Source: AWTP1-13 sp963770295 (GTDB lineage: Bacteria > Pseudomonadota > Alphaproteobacteria > Rhizobiales > Hyphomicrobiaceae). Taken from it: 64,000 bases of DNA. The stretch is taken from NCBI GenBank assembly GCA_963770295.1, contig CAVYPA010000008.1, positions 248,001 to 312,000 of the forward strand. The letters are read 5' to 3'. Below the pieces are notes generated by a model, which made no database searches, was not told where the DNA came from, and worked only from the letters and a program-made list of their open reading frames with translations. A program made the position numbers and the translations under genes. Position 1 is the stretch's first letter, and the number at the start of each line of letters is the position of its first letter. Shown in pieces: positions 8,580 through 17,168 of the stretch.

Positions 8580-9083
8580 TCAGGCCGCCGCCCCCAGCAC
8601 CGGGGCAAAGTCCCTGAGCACCTGGGTGTAGACTTCCCGCTTGAAGGGGACGACGAGGGGCACCAGTTCGTGGGCCTCGGCCCAACGCCAGGCGTCGAAT
8701 TCGATGTTTTGTCCGGGTGGTCGCGCAATGGCGATCTCGTCCTCGCTACCCAAAAAGCGCACGGCAAACCACTTCTGCCGCTGGCCGCGATAGCGTCCAT
8801 CCCACGCCTTGGGTCGCAACGGCTCGGGTAGATCATAGGCATACCAATTGGGGCTTTCGGCGATGAGGGCCACGGAGCGCATGCCCGTCTCCTCGACCAG
8901 CTCCCTGAGCGCTGCCTGTTGCGGCTCCTCGTCGGCGTCGATACCCCCCTGGGGCATCTGCCACCAGGTGCCAGGTCCTTCCGGTTCCTGCGGGGCATCG
9001 AACCGGCGTCCGATCCAGATGCGGGCTTGAGCGTTGAGCACCAGGATGCCGACGCAGGGTCGATAGGCGAGCGTTGCCTCCAT
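8580..9083 (-). CDS. rppH: RNA pyrophosphohydrolase RppH, copy B (canonical Nudix box)
   Basis: This 167-residue RppH-type Nudix hydrolase has a complete Nudix box, GGIDADEEPQQAALREL followed by VEETGM, plus WQMPQGGID, GRYRGQRQKWFAVRFLG and FDAWRWA. I chose the ATG at 9083: a purine-rich ribosome site (GGAAGGGG) precedes it, while the TTG at 9098 would fall in the terminator T-run. It lies 69 bp upstream of the second copy on the same strand, so the two may be cotranscribed. The position next to ctpA/envC is the usual one for alphaproteobacterial rppH. It is the better candidate for the housekeeping enzyme. Confidence 0.88.
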   Translation of the reverse strand: MEATLAYRPCVGILVLNAQARIWIGRRFDAPQEPEGPGTWWQMPQGGIDADEEPQQAALRELVEETGMRSVALIAESPNWYAYDLPEPLRPKAWDGRYRGQRQKWFAVRFLGSEDEIAIARPPGQNIEFDAWRWAEAHELVPLVVPFKREVYTQVLRDFAPVLGAAA

Positions 9084-9095
9084 TGACCCCTTCCC

Positions 9096-9128
9096 CAAAA
9101 AACGTTGGGCGCCGCCCGGCGCCCAACG
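9096..9128 (-). terminator. Rho-independent terminator of the envC-ctpA operon
   Basis: A perfect 11-bp stem (CGTTGGGCGCC at 9103-9113 with GGCGCCCAACG at 9118-9128, 4-base loop) is followed on the minus strand by six T (A-run 9097-9102). It lies 25 bp after the ctpA stop and just before the rppH copy B start, separating the two transcription units. Confidence 0.85.
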
Positions 9129-9152
9129 CGGCTTGCGCGCCGTGATCGAGCG

Positions 9153-10511
9153 TTACTTCGTTTCGGCCTTTTGCTCGCCATCGCCGTCGGGCGCCTCGGC
9201 CTTCTTCTTGATCTGCGGCAAGGGCTCACCGCGCAGCATCTTCAGGGCATACTGCAGCTGCGTGTCCTTGTCGGCCTCCTTCGGCACGTAGCTGGAGGAG
9301 CCGCCCCCTTCCTTGCCGTCTTTCGTCTCACCCTTGAGATGGCCGCGCAGGCTCGCTTCGCTGGGTGACCGGTTTGGCAACTTGCTCTGCAGCTCCTGCG
9401 GCAGCTCCTGCTCGACCAGTACGTCGGGTTCGATTCCCTTAGCCTGGATCGAGCGCCCCGAGGGCGTGTAGTAGCGCGCCGTGGTGAGGCGGATGGCGCC
9501 GTTGGCTCCCAAGGGAATGATGGTCTGGACCGAGCCTTTGCCGAACGAGCGCGTGCCGATCACGGTCGCGCGCTTGTGATCCTGTAGCGCGCCGGCGACG
9601 ATCTCTGATGCCGAGGCTGAGCCGCCATTGATCAGCACCACGATCGGTTTGCCATCGGTGATGTCGCCCGGCCGGGCATTGGCCCGTTGCGTTTCTTCCA
9701 GGCCGCGGCCCTTGGTGAGCACGATGGCACCCTTCTCCAGCATGTCATCGGACACGGCGATGGCTTGATCGAGCAAGCCACCGGGGTTGCCGCGCAGATC
9801 GATGACGTAGCCCTTGAGGTTCTTGCCGGCCGACTTCTTCAGGACCTCGATGGCCTTCACCAGGTTGGCATGCGTCTGCTCATTGAAGGTCGACACCTTG
9901 ACGTAGATCACGTCACCTTCGGCGCGCGCCTTCACGGCGTTGATACGAATGACGTCGCGCACGATCTTGACGTCGAAGGCATCATCGCGGCCCTTGCGCA
10001 CGATGGTAAGCGAAATGGGGGTATTGACCGGACCCCGCATCTTCTCGACGGCCTGCTCGAGCGTGAGCCCGACGATCTGCTCGCCGTCGAGATGCGTGAT
10101 GAGGTCGTTGGTCAAAAGACCAGCCTTGGAAGCGGGCGTGTCGTCGATCGGGGAGACCACCTTGACGACGCCGTTTTCCATCGTCACCTCGATGCCAAGG
10201 CCGCCGAACTCGCCGCGCGTCTGCACCTGCATGTCGCGGAAGCTCTTGGGATTGAGGTAGGCGGAGTGCGGATCGAGCGCGCTCAGCATGCCGTTGATGG
10301 CCGAGTCGATCAGCATGGCATCGTCGGGCTTCTCGACGTAGTCGCTGCGCACCCGCTCCAGCACGTCGCCGAACAGATCGAGCTGTTTGTAAATTTCCGA
10401 GTTTCCCGACGTGGCCGAGTACGTGCGCGTGACGTTGAGCACGGTGGTAGCTCCGGCGAGGCACGCCAACAACACGAACGTCCAAAAGGCGTAGTCGGAT
10501 TTCTTGGTCAT
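9153..10511 (-). CDS. ctpA: S41 family carboxy-terminal processing peptidase CtpA
   Basis: The 452-residue periplasmic serine protease has an N-terminal membrane anchor (about residues 8-24), a PDZ domain (about residues 95-170) and the S41 core. The catalytic dyad is visible as Ser in NGGSASASEIVAGAL and Lys in SFGKGSVQT. The enzyme trims C-termini of exported proteins and peptidoglycan hydrolases. The tail is charged and Lys-rich (KKKAEAPDGDGEQKAETK). The start ATG at 10511 overlaps the envC stop as ATGA, so the two are translationally coupled; the longer frame from 10544 would sit inside envC. A strong terminator follows. Confidence 0.93.
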   Translation of the reverse strand: MTKKSDYAFWTFVLLACLAGATTVLNVTRTYSATSGNSEIYKQLDLFGDVLERVRSDYVEKPDDAMLIDSAINGMLSALDPHSAYLNPKSFRDMQVQTRGEFGGLGIEVTMENGVVKVVSPIDDTPASKAGLLTNDLITHLDGEQIVGLTLEQAVEKMRGPVNTPISLTIVRKGRDDAFDVKIVRDVIRINAVKARAEGDVIYVKVSTFNEQTHANLVKAIEVLKKSAGKNLKGYVIDLRGNPGGLLDQAIAVSDDMLEKGAIVLTKGRGLEETQRANARPGDITDGKPIVVLINGGSASASEIVAGALQDHKRATVIGTRSFGKGSVQTIIPLGANGAIRLTTARYYTPSGRSIQAKGIEPDVLVEQELPQELQSKLPNRSPSEASLRGHLKGETKDGKEGGGSSSYVPKEADKDTQLQYALKMLRGEPLPQIKKKAEAPDGDGEQKAETK

Positions 10512-11857
10512 TCTTGCACCTTTCGAGAGGCATCCGCCCACCAAGGGTCGGGGTCTATTGGCCGCTGGTCCTTGCGGAATTCGATGTAGAGCACAGGACC
10601 ACTCTCCTGTGCCTTCGGCAGCGACGACTTTGCAGCTGCGCTCATCACGCCTACCGGCTCCCCAGTAAGCACGAATTGGCCGAGTTGCACATCAATCTGG
10701 GATAAACCTGCTAACAAAATATGATACCCTCCGCCAGCGTTGATGATCAAGAGCTGCCCGTAGCTGCGAAACTCGCCAGCGTAAACAATCCAGCCATCGC
10801 AGGGGGAAACGACCTGTCCCCCGTAACGGGTCTCGATCACAAGTCCTCGAGATTGGCTGCCGTATTGGGTTTTTTCCCCGAATGTCAGCACCCGCCGGCC
10901 ATGGGCGGGCAGCGGCAGCTGCCCCTTTGCCTCGGTAAACGGCATCGCCGGCTTGATGCGGCCAGGCGTAAGCATAGCCACGCGGTCGGAGCTCGGGGCC
11001 AGCTCGGCGGAAGATTTCCGTTCTGTAATCTGTTTGCTCGCGGCGGCGCGCTGCTTTTCCTGTTCGCGGGCGGCCATCTCCTGTTCGTAGGTGCCAAGCC
11101 CGGTGCGCTCGGCGACCTCTTTGTCCAGTTTCTGGATCAGATCGCCCAGATCCGACACACTTTTGGAGATGTCGGCGGCGGCCTGGCGCACCTGCGCCAA
11201 TTCCGTCTGGCGCTCGGCGAGGGACTGGCGTTTGGTTTCTTGCAGGCCGGCCAACCGCACGCGGGCATCGTTGAGCCGCGCCGTCTCTGCGCGGAGCTTT
11301 TCGCCCTCGGAGCGAATGCTGGTCACGATGCCGATCAGCGCATTCAAGCGCTCGGAAAGGGCCACGGCTTCGCCGCGCAGTTCCGGAAATGCGGCCGCGA
11401 GCAGCATGGCGCTGCGCACCATCGAGAGGGCATCCTCGCGCTGTGTCACCATCACCGGGGGCGGATTGCGACCCATGCGCTGCATGGCGGCCAGCAGCGC
11501 CGAAATCGAGCCGTGGCGTTCCTCAAGTGTGCCCCTGATCTGCTTTTCCTGCGCCTCCAGATCGCCGAGCCGCGATTCGATGAGCCCCAGTTGGGCCTCG
11601 CTCTGCTGGATCAGCTTGCCCGTCTCGACCAGGCGGCTGTTGATGCGCTCGCGCTCGGCGGCGAGCTTGTCCATGTCCGCCTGGATTTCCTTGGAGCGCT
11701 GCTGGGTGGCTTCCAGGCGTCCGCGGTCGGACTCGAGCTGTTTGCGGGCATCGTCGGGGTTGACCGGGGCTTGCGCGCCGGCCAGTGCCGGCCCCAGCAC
11801 GGCGGCCACGGCAAGGGAGCCTGCGCGCCCAGCGAACCTGAGTTTCCCTCTAATCAA
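10508..11857 (-). CDS. envC: Murein hydrolase activator EnvC-like protein (coiled coil plus degenerate LytM domain)
   Basis: The 449-residue protein has a signal-peptide-like N-terminus (Ala-rich, ending near ALAGAQA), two long coiled coils (about residues 35-130 and 160-270) and a C-terminal M23/LytM domain from about residue 320. Metal ligands of active LytM peptidases are absent: the first motif reads SRGLVIETRYG rather than HxxxD, and the HxH region reads GYHILLAGL. This is the signature of EnvC-type activators, which stimulate periplasmic amidases at the division septum instead of cutting peptidoglycan. The start appears to be TTG at 11857. It forms an operon with ctpA. Confidence 0.88.
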   Translation of the reverse strand: MIRGKLRFAGRAGSLAVAAVLGPALAGAQAPVNPDDARKQLESDRGRLEATQQRSKEIQADMDKLAAERERINSRLVETGKLIQQSEAQLGLIESRLGDLEAQEKQIRGTLEERHGSISALLAAMQRMGRNPPPVMVTQREDALSMVRSAMLLAAAFPELRGEAVALSERLNALIGIVTSIRSEGEKLRAETARLNDARVRLAGLQETKRQSLAERQTELAQVRQAAADISKSVSDLGDLIQKLDKEVAERTGLGTYEQEMAAREQEKQRAAASKQITERKSSAELAPSSDRVAMLTPGRIKPAMPFTEAKGQLPLPAHGRRVLTFGEKTQYGSQSRGLVIETRYGGQVVSPCDGWIVYAGEFRSYGQLLIINAGGGYHILLAGLSQIDVQLGQFVLTGEPVGVMSAAAKSSLPKAQESGPVLYIEFRKDQRPIDPDPWWADASRKVQE

Positions 11858-12320
11858 GCTGTCCGTCCCGCCCGCCCAAATGGCCCTGCAAAAGACCCCC
11901 TAAAAGACCCCAAGTGATGACCGCAACGGACCCCACAATCACCGTCCCCGAAGACCAGGCCCAGTTCCGGAACAAGTTCCGGGCCCAACTGACCGGATCC
12001 CAAGTGACCGGATCCCAAGTGACCGGATCCCAAGTGACCGGACCCCAAGTGACCAGACCCCAAGGGACCAGACCCCAAGTGACCAGACCCTGGAATAACC
12101 AGGGGACCGGGCAAGGCATCGAGCCCGCCCGCCGCCCAGCCGCAACTCGCGAAGCCAACCGCTGAGATACAACACAATGTGAGCCAAGATGCTGCGCGAT
12201 TGTGGCACCGCTGGGTTGCGCCCGGCTCGGCGCGGTGTGGCACTTTGGAGACGAAGGGTGGTGGGTCGGGCAATGTCGGCTACTGTCGCGCCCCGCCCCC
12301 TGGCTTAAAGGGATCCTGGC
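11858..12320. other. Intergenic region upstream of envC holding a minisatellite
   Basis: There is no supported gene. All six frames through the repeat remain open because its unit is 15 bp, which produces spurious repeat proteins such as TGSQVTGSQ or GSGHLGSGH. The divergent promoters for envC and the twin-transmembrane gene must lie here. Confidence 0.6.
11991..12090. repeat. 15-bp tandem repeat (minisatellite), about 6.7 copies
   Basis: The unit is GACCGGATCCCAAGT. Copies begin at 11991, 12006, 12021, 12036, 12051, 12066 and 12081 (the last partial). The first three are identical; later copies drift to GACCGGACCCCAAGT and GACCAGACCCCAAGT. A related word (GACCCCAAGTGATGACC) lies near 11907-11923. 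The gradient of divergence suggests local slippage expansion. Confidence 0.95.
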
Positions 12321-12509
12321 ATGGAAACGGTTCTTCGATCCTTAAGCGTTCTTGCCCTCCTCGCCGTGGTTGGCGTCCTTTTGGCCGGCCTTTGGAACAT
12401 GCTGCGCGGCAAGAACCCCAACCTCAGTCAAACCCTCATGCGCTGGCGCGTCGGCTTGCAGTTTCTTGCCATTGTCGTTGCCATGCTGCTGGTCTATCTG
12501 CTGCGCTAA
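12321..12509 (+). CDS. Twin transmembrane protein with HIG1-like fold
   Basis: This 62-residue protein has two membrane helices (about residues 6-26 and 44-61) joined by a short loop NMLRGKNPNLSQTLMRWRVG, a pattern shared with the HIG1 hypoxia-induced domain family. In alphaproteobacteria it regularly precedes the PduO-type adenosyltransferase and etfBA, exactly as here. HIG1 proteins associate with respiratory complexes; whether this one does is inference. The gene ends about 90 bp before the next start and is probably cotranscribed. Confidence 0.85.
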   Translation: METVLRSLSVLALLAVVGVLLAGLWNMLRGKNPNLSQTLMRWRVGLQFLAIVVAMLLVYLLR

Positions 12510-12602
12510 TCGCCAGGTATGCTTGACCCGTCCGGGTCGCCCGCTACCCTCAAACGAGGGTGTCGTAAAGGCGAAGCTTCTCTCGCAGGGGTCGCGGCTC
12601 TT

Positions 12603-13181
12603 ATGGTTGTTCTCAACAAGATCTACACGCGAACCGGCGATGCGGGTCTCACCGCGCTTGGCATTGGCGAGCGCGTGCCCAAGCACTCCTTGCGCATCGC
12701 CTCCTACGGCACCGTCGATGAAACCAACGCCTTCATCGGCATGGCGCGCCTTCACCTGGCGGCTGCGCCGAAGCTCGATGCCATGCTGGGACGCGTGCAA
12801 AACGACCTGTTCGATCTTGGCGCCGATCTCACCACGCCGGAGCGGGAGGGCAAACAACGCCGCGAACGGCTGCGCATCAGCGAGCAACAGGTTGAGCGCC
12901 TGGAAGCGGAAATCGACGAGCTCAACGCCGAGTTGGCGCCGCTCACGTCCTTCGTGCTCCCCGGCGGCTCGGCCGCCGCCGCGGCGCTGCACGTTGCGCG
13001 CACCGTCTGTCGGCGGGCGGAGCGGGGCATGGTGGCGCTGGCGAATGAGCCCAATGAGCACGTGAGCGCGCCGGCGCTGAAATACATCAATCGGCTGTCG
13101 GATCTCTTGTTCGTGGCGAGCCGCTACGCCAACGATAAGGGTGGCGGCGATACCCTTTGGGTGCCCGGCCAGAACCGTTGA
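12603..13181 (+). CDS. Cob(I)yrinic acid a,c-diamide adenosyltransferase, PduO type
   Basis: The 192-residue enzyme transfers adenosyl from ATP to cob(I)alamin, making coenzyme B12. Family hallmarks: the N-terminal IYTRTGDAGLTALG ATP-binding loop, SYGTVDETNAFIG, FVLPGGSAAAAALHVARTVCRRAER and the C-terminal INRLSDLLFVASRYAN. I chose the ATG at 12603 because MVVLNKIYTRTGD is the normal N-terminus; the frame extends upstream to 12519 without family similarity. Its neighbours are the twin-transmembrane protein, rhomboid and electron-transfer flavoprotein genes. Confidence 0.93.
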   Translation: MVVLNKIYTRTGDAGLTALGIGERVPKHSLRIASYGTVDETNAFIGMARLHLAAAPKLDAMLGRVQNDLFDLGADLTTPEREGKQRRERLRISEQQVERLEAEIDELNAELAPLTSFVLPGGSAAAAALHVARTVCRRAERGMVALANEPNEHVSAPALKYINRLSDLLFVASRYANDKGGGDTLWVPGQNR

Positions 13182-13225
13182 GGTCTTAGGCGGCGCGCCG
13201 TCTTCCAGCAAAGGATAACGCTCTC

Positions 13226-13933
13226 GTGGTATTCATCCCCCTGTCCGATGACAATCCCTTGCGCTCGATCAGTTTCCAGTGGGTCAACGTGGGGCTAATC
13301 GTCGCCAATGTGGTGGCGTTCTTGCTGCAGAACACGGAGGGCGCGCAGGCCAGCATCCTCAGTTTTGCGCTGATCCCTTCCGAGCTGTTCCAGGCCCATC
13401 TCATCGGCGGGCCCATCGCCTCCCCGCAGCAGCCGGTACCGATCCCGGAAGGCCTGACGCTCTTGACCTATCAGTTCATGCACGGGGACATTTTCCACCT
13501 GCTCTCCAATATGCTGTTCCTGTGGGTGTTCGGCGATAACATCGAGGACGCCTTGGGGCACGTGAAGTACCTGATTTTCTACCTCCTGTGTGGGGTGATC
13601 GGGGGGCTCACTCACGCCATCATGCTGCCGGCCTCGCCGCTGCCGCTGATCGGCGCCAGCGGGGCCGTTGCCGGCGTTATCGGCGCCTACCTTTTGTTGC
13701 ACCCGCGCGTGCTTGTCTGGGTGCTGGCGTTCCGCATAATTCCTTTGCACATCCGAGCCGTTTGGGTGCTCGGCATTTGGGTGGCGACGCAGGTCATCAT
13801 GGTCCTGATCAGCCCGGTCGATCAGGTTGCCTGGTGGGCCCACATCGGCGGCATGGTCGCGGGCGCGATCCTGGTCTTTTTCCTGCGCCGCCCGGGCGTG
13901 CCGCTGTTTGACCGTGACCTGCGCCCGGTCTGA
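13226..13933 (+). CDS. Rhomboid family intramembrane serine protease
   Basis: The 235-residue protein has about six membrane helices. The catalytic Ser sits in LIGASGAVAGVIGAYLL and the His in WWAHIGGMVAGAIL; the conserved FHLLSNMLFLWVFGDNIED segment provides the oxyanion and structural residues. Rhomboids cut transmembrane substrates in the inner membrane; the substrate is unknown. Translation starts at a GTG (13226) 44 bp after the adenosyltransferase stop. It fits the conserved alphaproteobacterial block that leads into etfBA. Confidence 0.92.
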   Translation: MVFIPLSDDNPLRSISFQWVNVGLIVANVVAFLLQNTEGAQASILSFALIPSELFQAHLIGGPIASPQQPVPIPEGLTLLTYQFMHGDIFHLLSNMLFLWVFGDNIEDALGHVKYLIFYLLCGVIGGLTHAIMLPASPLPLIGASGAVAGVIGAYLLLHPRVLVWVLAFRIIPLHIRAVWVLGIWVATQVIMVLISPVDQVAWWAHIGGMVAGAILVFFLRRPGVPLFDRDLRPV

Positions 13934-14209
13934 CCCCGCGGACGCCCGGAGGGGGAGGACCGGCAGCGGCGCGATCGCGGCGGATCGGCCACAGGCCGTG
14001 TTGCCTTGCCTTTGTCCAAAGTGTCCGAGCTGCTGCCCAATTGACACGCACTGTGCGGAGCCCTAGGTTTCCATCTCGCATCTGCGAAGCGCCAATTCGC
14101 GTCGCCACAAATCAGGCAAATTTGCCCTTTTGCGGCAGGACCAGCGACCGCAGTGCGGCATGACGTGGCCGGGAAGTCCAAGTCATGCCCAGATGGAGCA
14201 CCTGGTGGA

Positions 14210-14965
14210 ATGAAAGCCCTCGTCGCTGTCAAGCGCGTCGTCGACTTCAATGTGAAGATCCGAGTCAAGACCGACGGCTCAGGGGTCGAACTCAGCAACG
14301 TCAAAATGTCGATGAACCCCTTCGACGAAATTGCCGTCGAAGAGGTGGTGCGGATGAAGGAAAAGGGCATCGTCCAAGAGGTCGTCGCGGTCTCCATCGG
14401 TCCCAGCAAGTCGCAAGAGACCATCCGCACCGCTCTGTCGATGGGGGCCGACCGCGGTCTCTTGATCGAAACGCCGGAAGGACAGGCGACCGAGCCGCTG
14501 GCGGTCGCCAAGCTGCTCAAGGCGGTGGTGGAGGCGGAACAGCCTGGCTTCATCATCCTCGGCAAGCAAGCGATCGACGATGACTGCAACCAAACCGGCC
14601 AGATGTTGGCGGCGCTGTTGGGTTGGCCGCAGGCCACCTTCGCCTCCAAGGTGGTGATCGAGGGGGAGGCGGCGCTGGTGACGCGCGAGGTCGACGGCGG
14701 GCTCGAGACGCTGAAGATGAAACTGCCGGCCATCATCACCACCGACCTACGTCTCAATGAGCCGCGCTATCCGTCGCTGCCCAACATAATGAAGGCCAAG
14801 AAAAAGCCGCTGGAAACGCGCAAGGCGGCAGACTATGGCGTCGATATCGCGCCGCGCCTCAAGGTGCTCAAGACGGTTGAACCCCCGGGCCGCAAGGCCG
14901 GCGTGAAGGTGGCCAACGCCGCCGAACTCGTCGCCAAATTGAAAGAGGCCGGGGCGCTCGCATGA
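14210..14965 (+). CDS. etfB: Electron transfer flavoprotein subunit beta
   Basis: The 251-residue protein is the ETF beta subunit, which binds AMP and, with EtfA, carries electrons from acyl-CoA dehydrogenases to ETF-quinone oxidoreductase. Clear motifs: MKALVAVKRVVDFNVKIRVK, NPFDEIAVEEVVRMKE, the signature-loop region TREVDGGLETLKMKLPAIIT and the recognition-loop context LRLNEPRYPSLPNIMKAKKK. The start ATG at 14210 gives the usual N-terminus. Its stop overlaps the etfA start as ATGA. Confidence 0.95.
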   Translation: MKALVAVKRVVDFNVKIRVKTDGSGVELSNVKMSMNPFDEIAVEEVVRMKEKGIVQEVVAVSIGPSKSQETIRTALSMGADRGLLIETPEGQATEPLAVAKLLKAVVEAEQPGFIILGKQAIDDDCNQTGQMLAALLGWPQATFASKVVIEGEAALVTREVDGGLETLKMKLPAIITTDLRLNEPRYPSLPNIMKAKKKPLETRKAADYGVDIAPRLKVLKTVEPPGRKAGVKVANAAELVAKLKEAGALA

Positions 14966-15906
14966 CCACTCTTCTGCTGGCCGAGCACGACAACAAGGCA
15001 CTCGCGGCGACCGTCGCCAAGGCCATGACCGCCGCACGTGCGCTCGGCGAGGAGGTGCATGTCTTGGTCGCCGGCGCTGACTGTCGCGCCGTCGCCGACA
15101 GCGCCGCCAAGCTCGATGGTGCCGCCAAGGTTTTGCACGCCGACGCGCCCCAATTCGCCCACCAACTGGCGGAGGAAATGGCCGCCCTGATCGTCGGGCT
15201 GATGGGGAACTACAACGCCGTGGTGGCGCCCTCGACCGCCTCGGGCAAGAACATCCTGCCGCGCGTGGCGGCGGCGCTCGACGTCATGCAGATTTCCGAC
15301 GTCATCAAGGTGGTTGCGCCCAACACCTTCGAGCGCCCGATCTACGCCGGCAATGCCATTCAGACCGTGGAAAGCGCCGACCCGAAAAAGGTCATCACGG
15401 TACGCACCACGGCGTTTGCGGCGGTGGCGGCCGGCGGCTCGGCGCCAGTGGAAAGCTTGCATGCGCCGGCGGCGGCGGGGCTTGCGAGCTTCGAACGGGC
15501 GGAGATCCAGAAGTCCGACCGGCCCGAATTGACGGCGGCCAAAATCATCATCTCGGGTGGACGCGGCCTGCAGTCGGGGGAGAATTTCAAGACCTACATC
15601 GAGCCGGTCGCCGACAAGTTGGGCGCCGCCGTCGGGGCCAGCCGCGCCGCGGTCGATGCCGGCTACATGCCGAACGACTATCAGGTCGGCCAGACGGGCA
15701 AAGTGGTGGCGCCGGAGCTTTACATCGCCGTTGGCATTTCCGGCGCCATTCAGCACCTAGCGGGCATGAAAGACAGCAAGGTGATCGTCGCCATCAACAA
15801 GGATGGTGAAGCGCCGATCTTTCAGGTCGCCGATTATGGACTGGTCGCCGACCTGTTTCAGGTGCTGCCGGAGCTCAGTCGCGAGCTGGACAAAGCGAAG
15901 TCATGA
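14962..15906 (+). CDS. etfA: Electron transfer flavoprotein subunit alpha
   Basis: The 314-residue FAD-binding partner of EtfB. The C-terminal FAD domain shows the typical ISGGRGLQSGENF, VGASRAAVDAGYMPNDYQVGQTG, PELYIAVGISGAIQHLAGMKDSK and INKDGEAPIFQVADYGLVAD blocks. It accepts electrons from several flavin dehydrogenases in beta-oxidation. The start overlaps the etfB stop by 4 bases, showing translational coupling. The 3-hydroxyacyl-CoA dehydrogenase gene follows on the same strand about 90 bp downstream, consistent with a fatty-acid/PHB oxidation unit. Confidence 0.95.
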   Translation: MTTLLLAEHDNKALAATVAKAMTAARALGEEVHVLVAGADCRAVADSAAKLDGAAKVLHADAPQFAHQLAEEMAALIVGLMGNYNAVVAPSTASGKNILPRVAAALDVMQISDVIKVVAPNTFERPIYAGNAIQTVESADPKKVITVRTTAFAAVAAGGSAPVESLHAPAAAGLASFERAEIQKSDRPELTAAKIIISGGRGLQSGENFKTYIEPVADKLGAAVGASRAAVDAGYMPNDYQVGQTGKVVAPELYIAVGISGAIQHLAGMKDSKVIVAINKDGEAPIFQVADYGLVADLFQVLPELSRELDKAKS

Positions 15907-15999
15907 CGAGCGCTGTGCGCAAACAACGTCAGCCGGGGTAATAAAGGAGCACGGTGCGCCATGGATGCAGGCGTCAAAACGAGAAAACCCGGAGGTCAC

Positions 16000-16914
16000 A
16001 TGGAGCGCCCTCGCAAAGGCACGGATCCCGTGACCCAAGCCAGCATTAAGAACGTGGGAATCATCGGCGCCGGGCAGATGGGCAATGGCATCGCCCACGT
16101 GGTCGCGCTGGCCGGTTTCGACGTCGCCATGCACGACATCAAGAAGGAGGCGGTCGACAAGGCCCGCGGCACTATCGAGCGCAATATGGCGCGCCAGGTG
16201 TCGCGCGGCGTCATCACCGACGCCGACATGCATGCCGCGCTCAAACGCATCGGTTATGCCGGCGATCTGGCCATGATCGGCGAGGCCGACCTGGTGATCG
16301 AGGCCGCCACCGAGGACGAGGCCGTCAAGCGCAAGATCTTCATCGATCTGTGTCCTAAGCTCAAAAAGAGCGCCATGCTCGCGAGCAACACCTCTTCGAT
16401 CTCGATTACGCGCCTGGCCTCCGTCACCGACCGCCCCGAGCGCTTCATCGGCATGCACTTTATGAATCCGGTGCCGATGATGCAGTTGGTCGAATTGATC
16501 CGCGGCATCGCCACCGAGGACGAGACCTTCCATCAATCCCGGGTTTTTATCGAAACCCTGGGCAAGACCATTGCGGTGTCGGAAGACTTTCCCGCCTTCA
16601 TCGTCAATCGCATTTTGCTGCCGATGATCAACGAGGCCGTCTATACGCTCTATGAGGGCGTCGGCACGGTTGAGTCCATCGACAAGGCCATGCGGCTTGG
16701 CGCCAACCACCCAATGGGTCCGCTCGAACTTGCCGACTTCATCGGTCTCGACACCTGCCTGTCCGTCATGCAGGTGCTCTACGAGGGCCTGGCGGATTCG
16801 AAATACCGCCCCTGCCCGCTGCTGGTAAAATACGTCGAGGCCGGTTGGCTCGGGCGCAAGACCCAACGCGGCTTTTACGACTACCGCGGGGAAAAGCCCG
16901 TACCGACGCGCTAA
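16000..16914 (+). CDS. 3-hydroxybutyryl-CoA dehydrogenase
   Basis: The 304-residue NAD(P)-dependent enzyme interconverts 3-hydroxyacyl-CoA and 3-oxoacyl-CoA. The Rossmann motif VGIIGAGQMGNGIAHV lies near the N-terminus; the catalytic His is in FIGMHFMNPVPMMQLVELI, and NHPMGPLELADFIGLDT marks the C-terminal domain. The GFYDY ending is typical. I chose the ATG at 16000, which has GGAGG five bases upstream; a GTG at 16030 (VTQASIKNVG) is a close alternative. It follows etfBA, the usual alphaproteobacterial arrangement. Confidence 0.93.
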   Translation: MERPRKGTDPVTQASIKNVGIIGAGQMGNGIAHVVALAGFDVAMHDIKKEAVDKARGTIERNMARQVSRGVITDADMHAALKRIGYAGDLAMIGEADLVIEAATEDEAVKRKIFIDLCPKLKKSAMLASNTSSISITRLASVTDRPERFIGMHFMNPVPMMQLVELIRGIATEDETFHQSRVFIETLGKTIAVSEDFPAFIVNRILLPMINEAVYTLYEGVGTVESIDKAMRLGANHPMGPLELADFIGLDTCLSVMQVLYEGLADSKYRPCPLLVKYVEAGWLGRKTQRGFYDYRGEKPVPTR

Positions 16915-17168
16915 GCGGCGGCCGCTGCGGCGCTTGGGTTGTTGCCCGCGCCCTTCTTCCCTTGCACCCAGACGGCCCTGCGCTTGCCGGCGCGGCGCAA
17001 TCCCAAGCCTTTCCCTCCGTCTGATCCCTCCACCGTCGGCTGACGCGGCGCCGGCCGGCGAGCCCCGGGCCACCTTGGCCCCGCTTGCGCGTTGCGCTTG
17101 GAAAAGCGGGCGAGCGAGCGAGGCCAAAGCGGGGCAACTGGGGTGGCTGGCCGGCAAGCTGCGAGTGC

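Noticed and set aside
11991..12090. CRISPR array or repeat-protein gene
   Set aside because: Units are contiguous 15-bp copies without spacers. All frames are open only because the unit length is a multiple of three.
12510..12602. Cobalamin riboswitch before the adenosyltransferase gene
   Set aside because: The gap is too short and shows no B12-box-like sequence.
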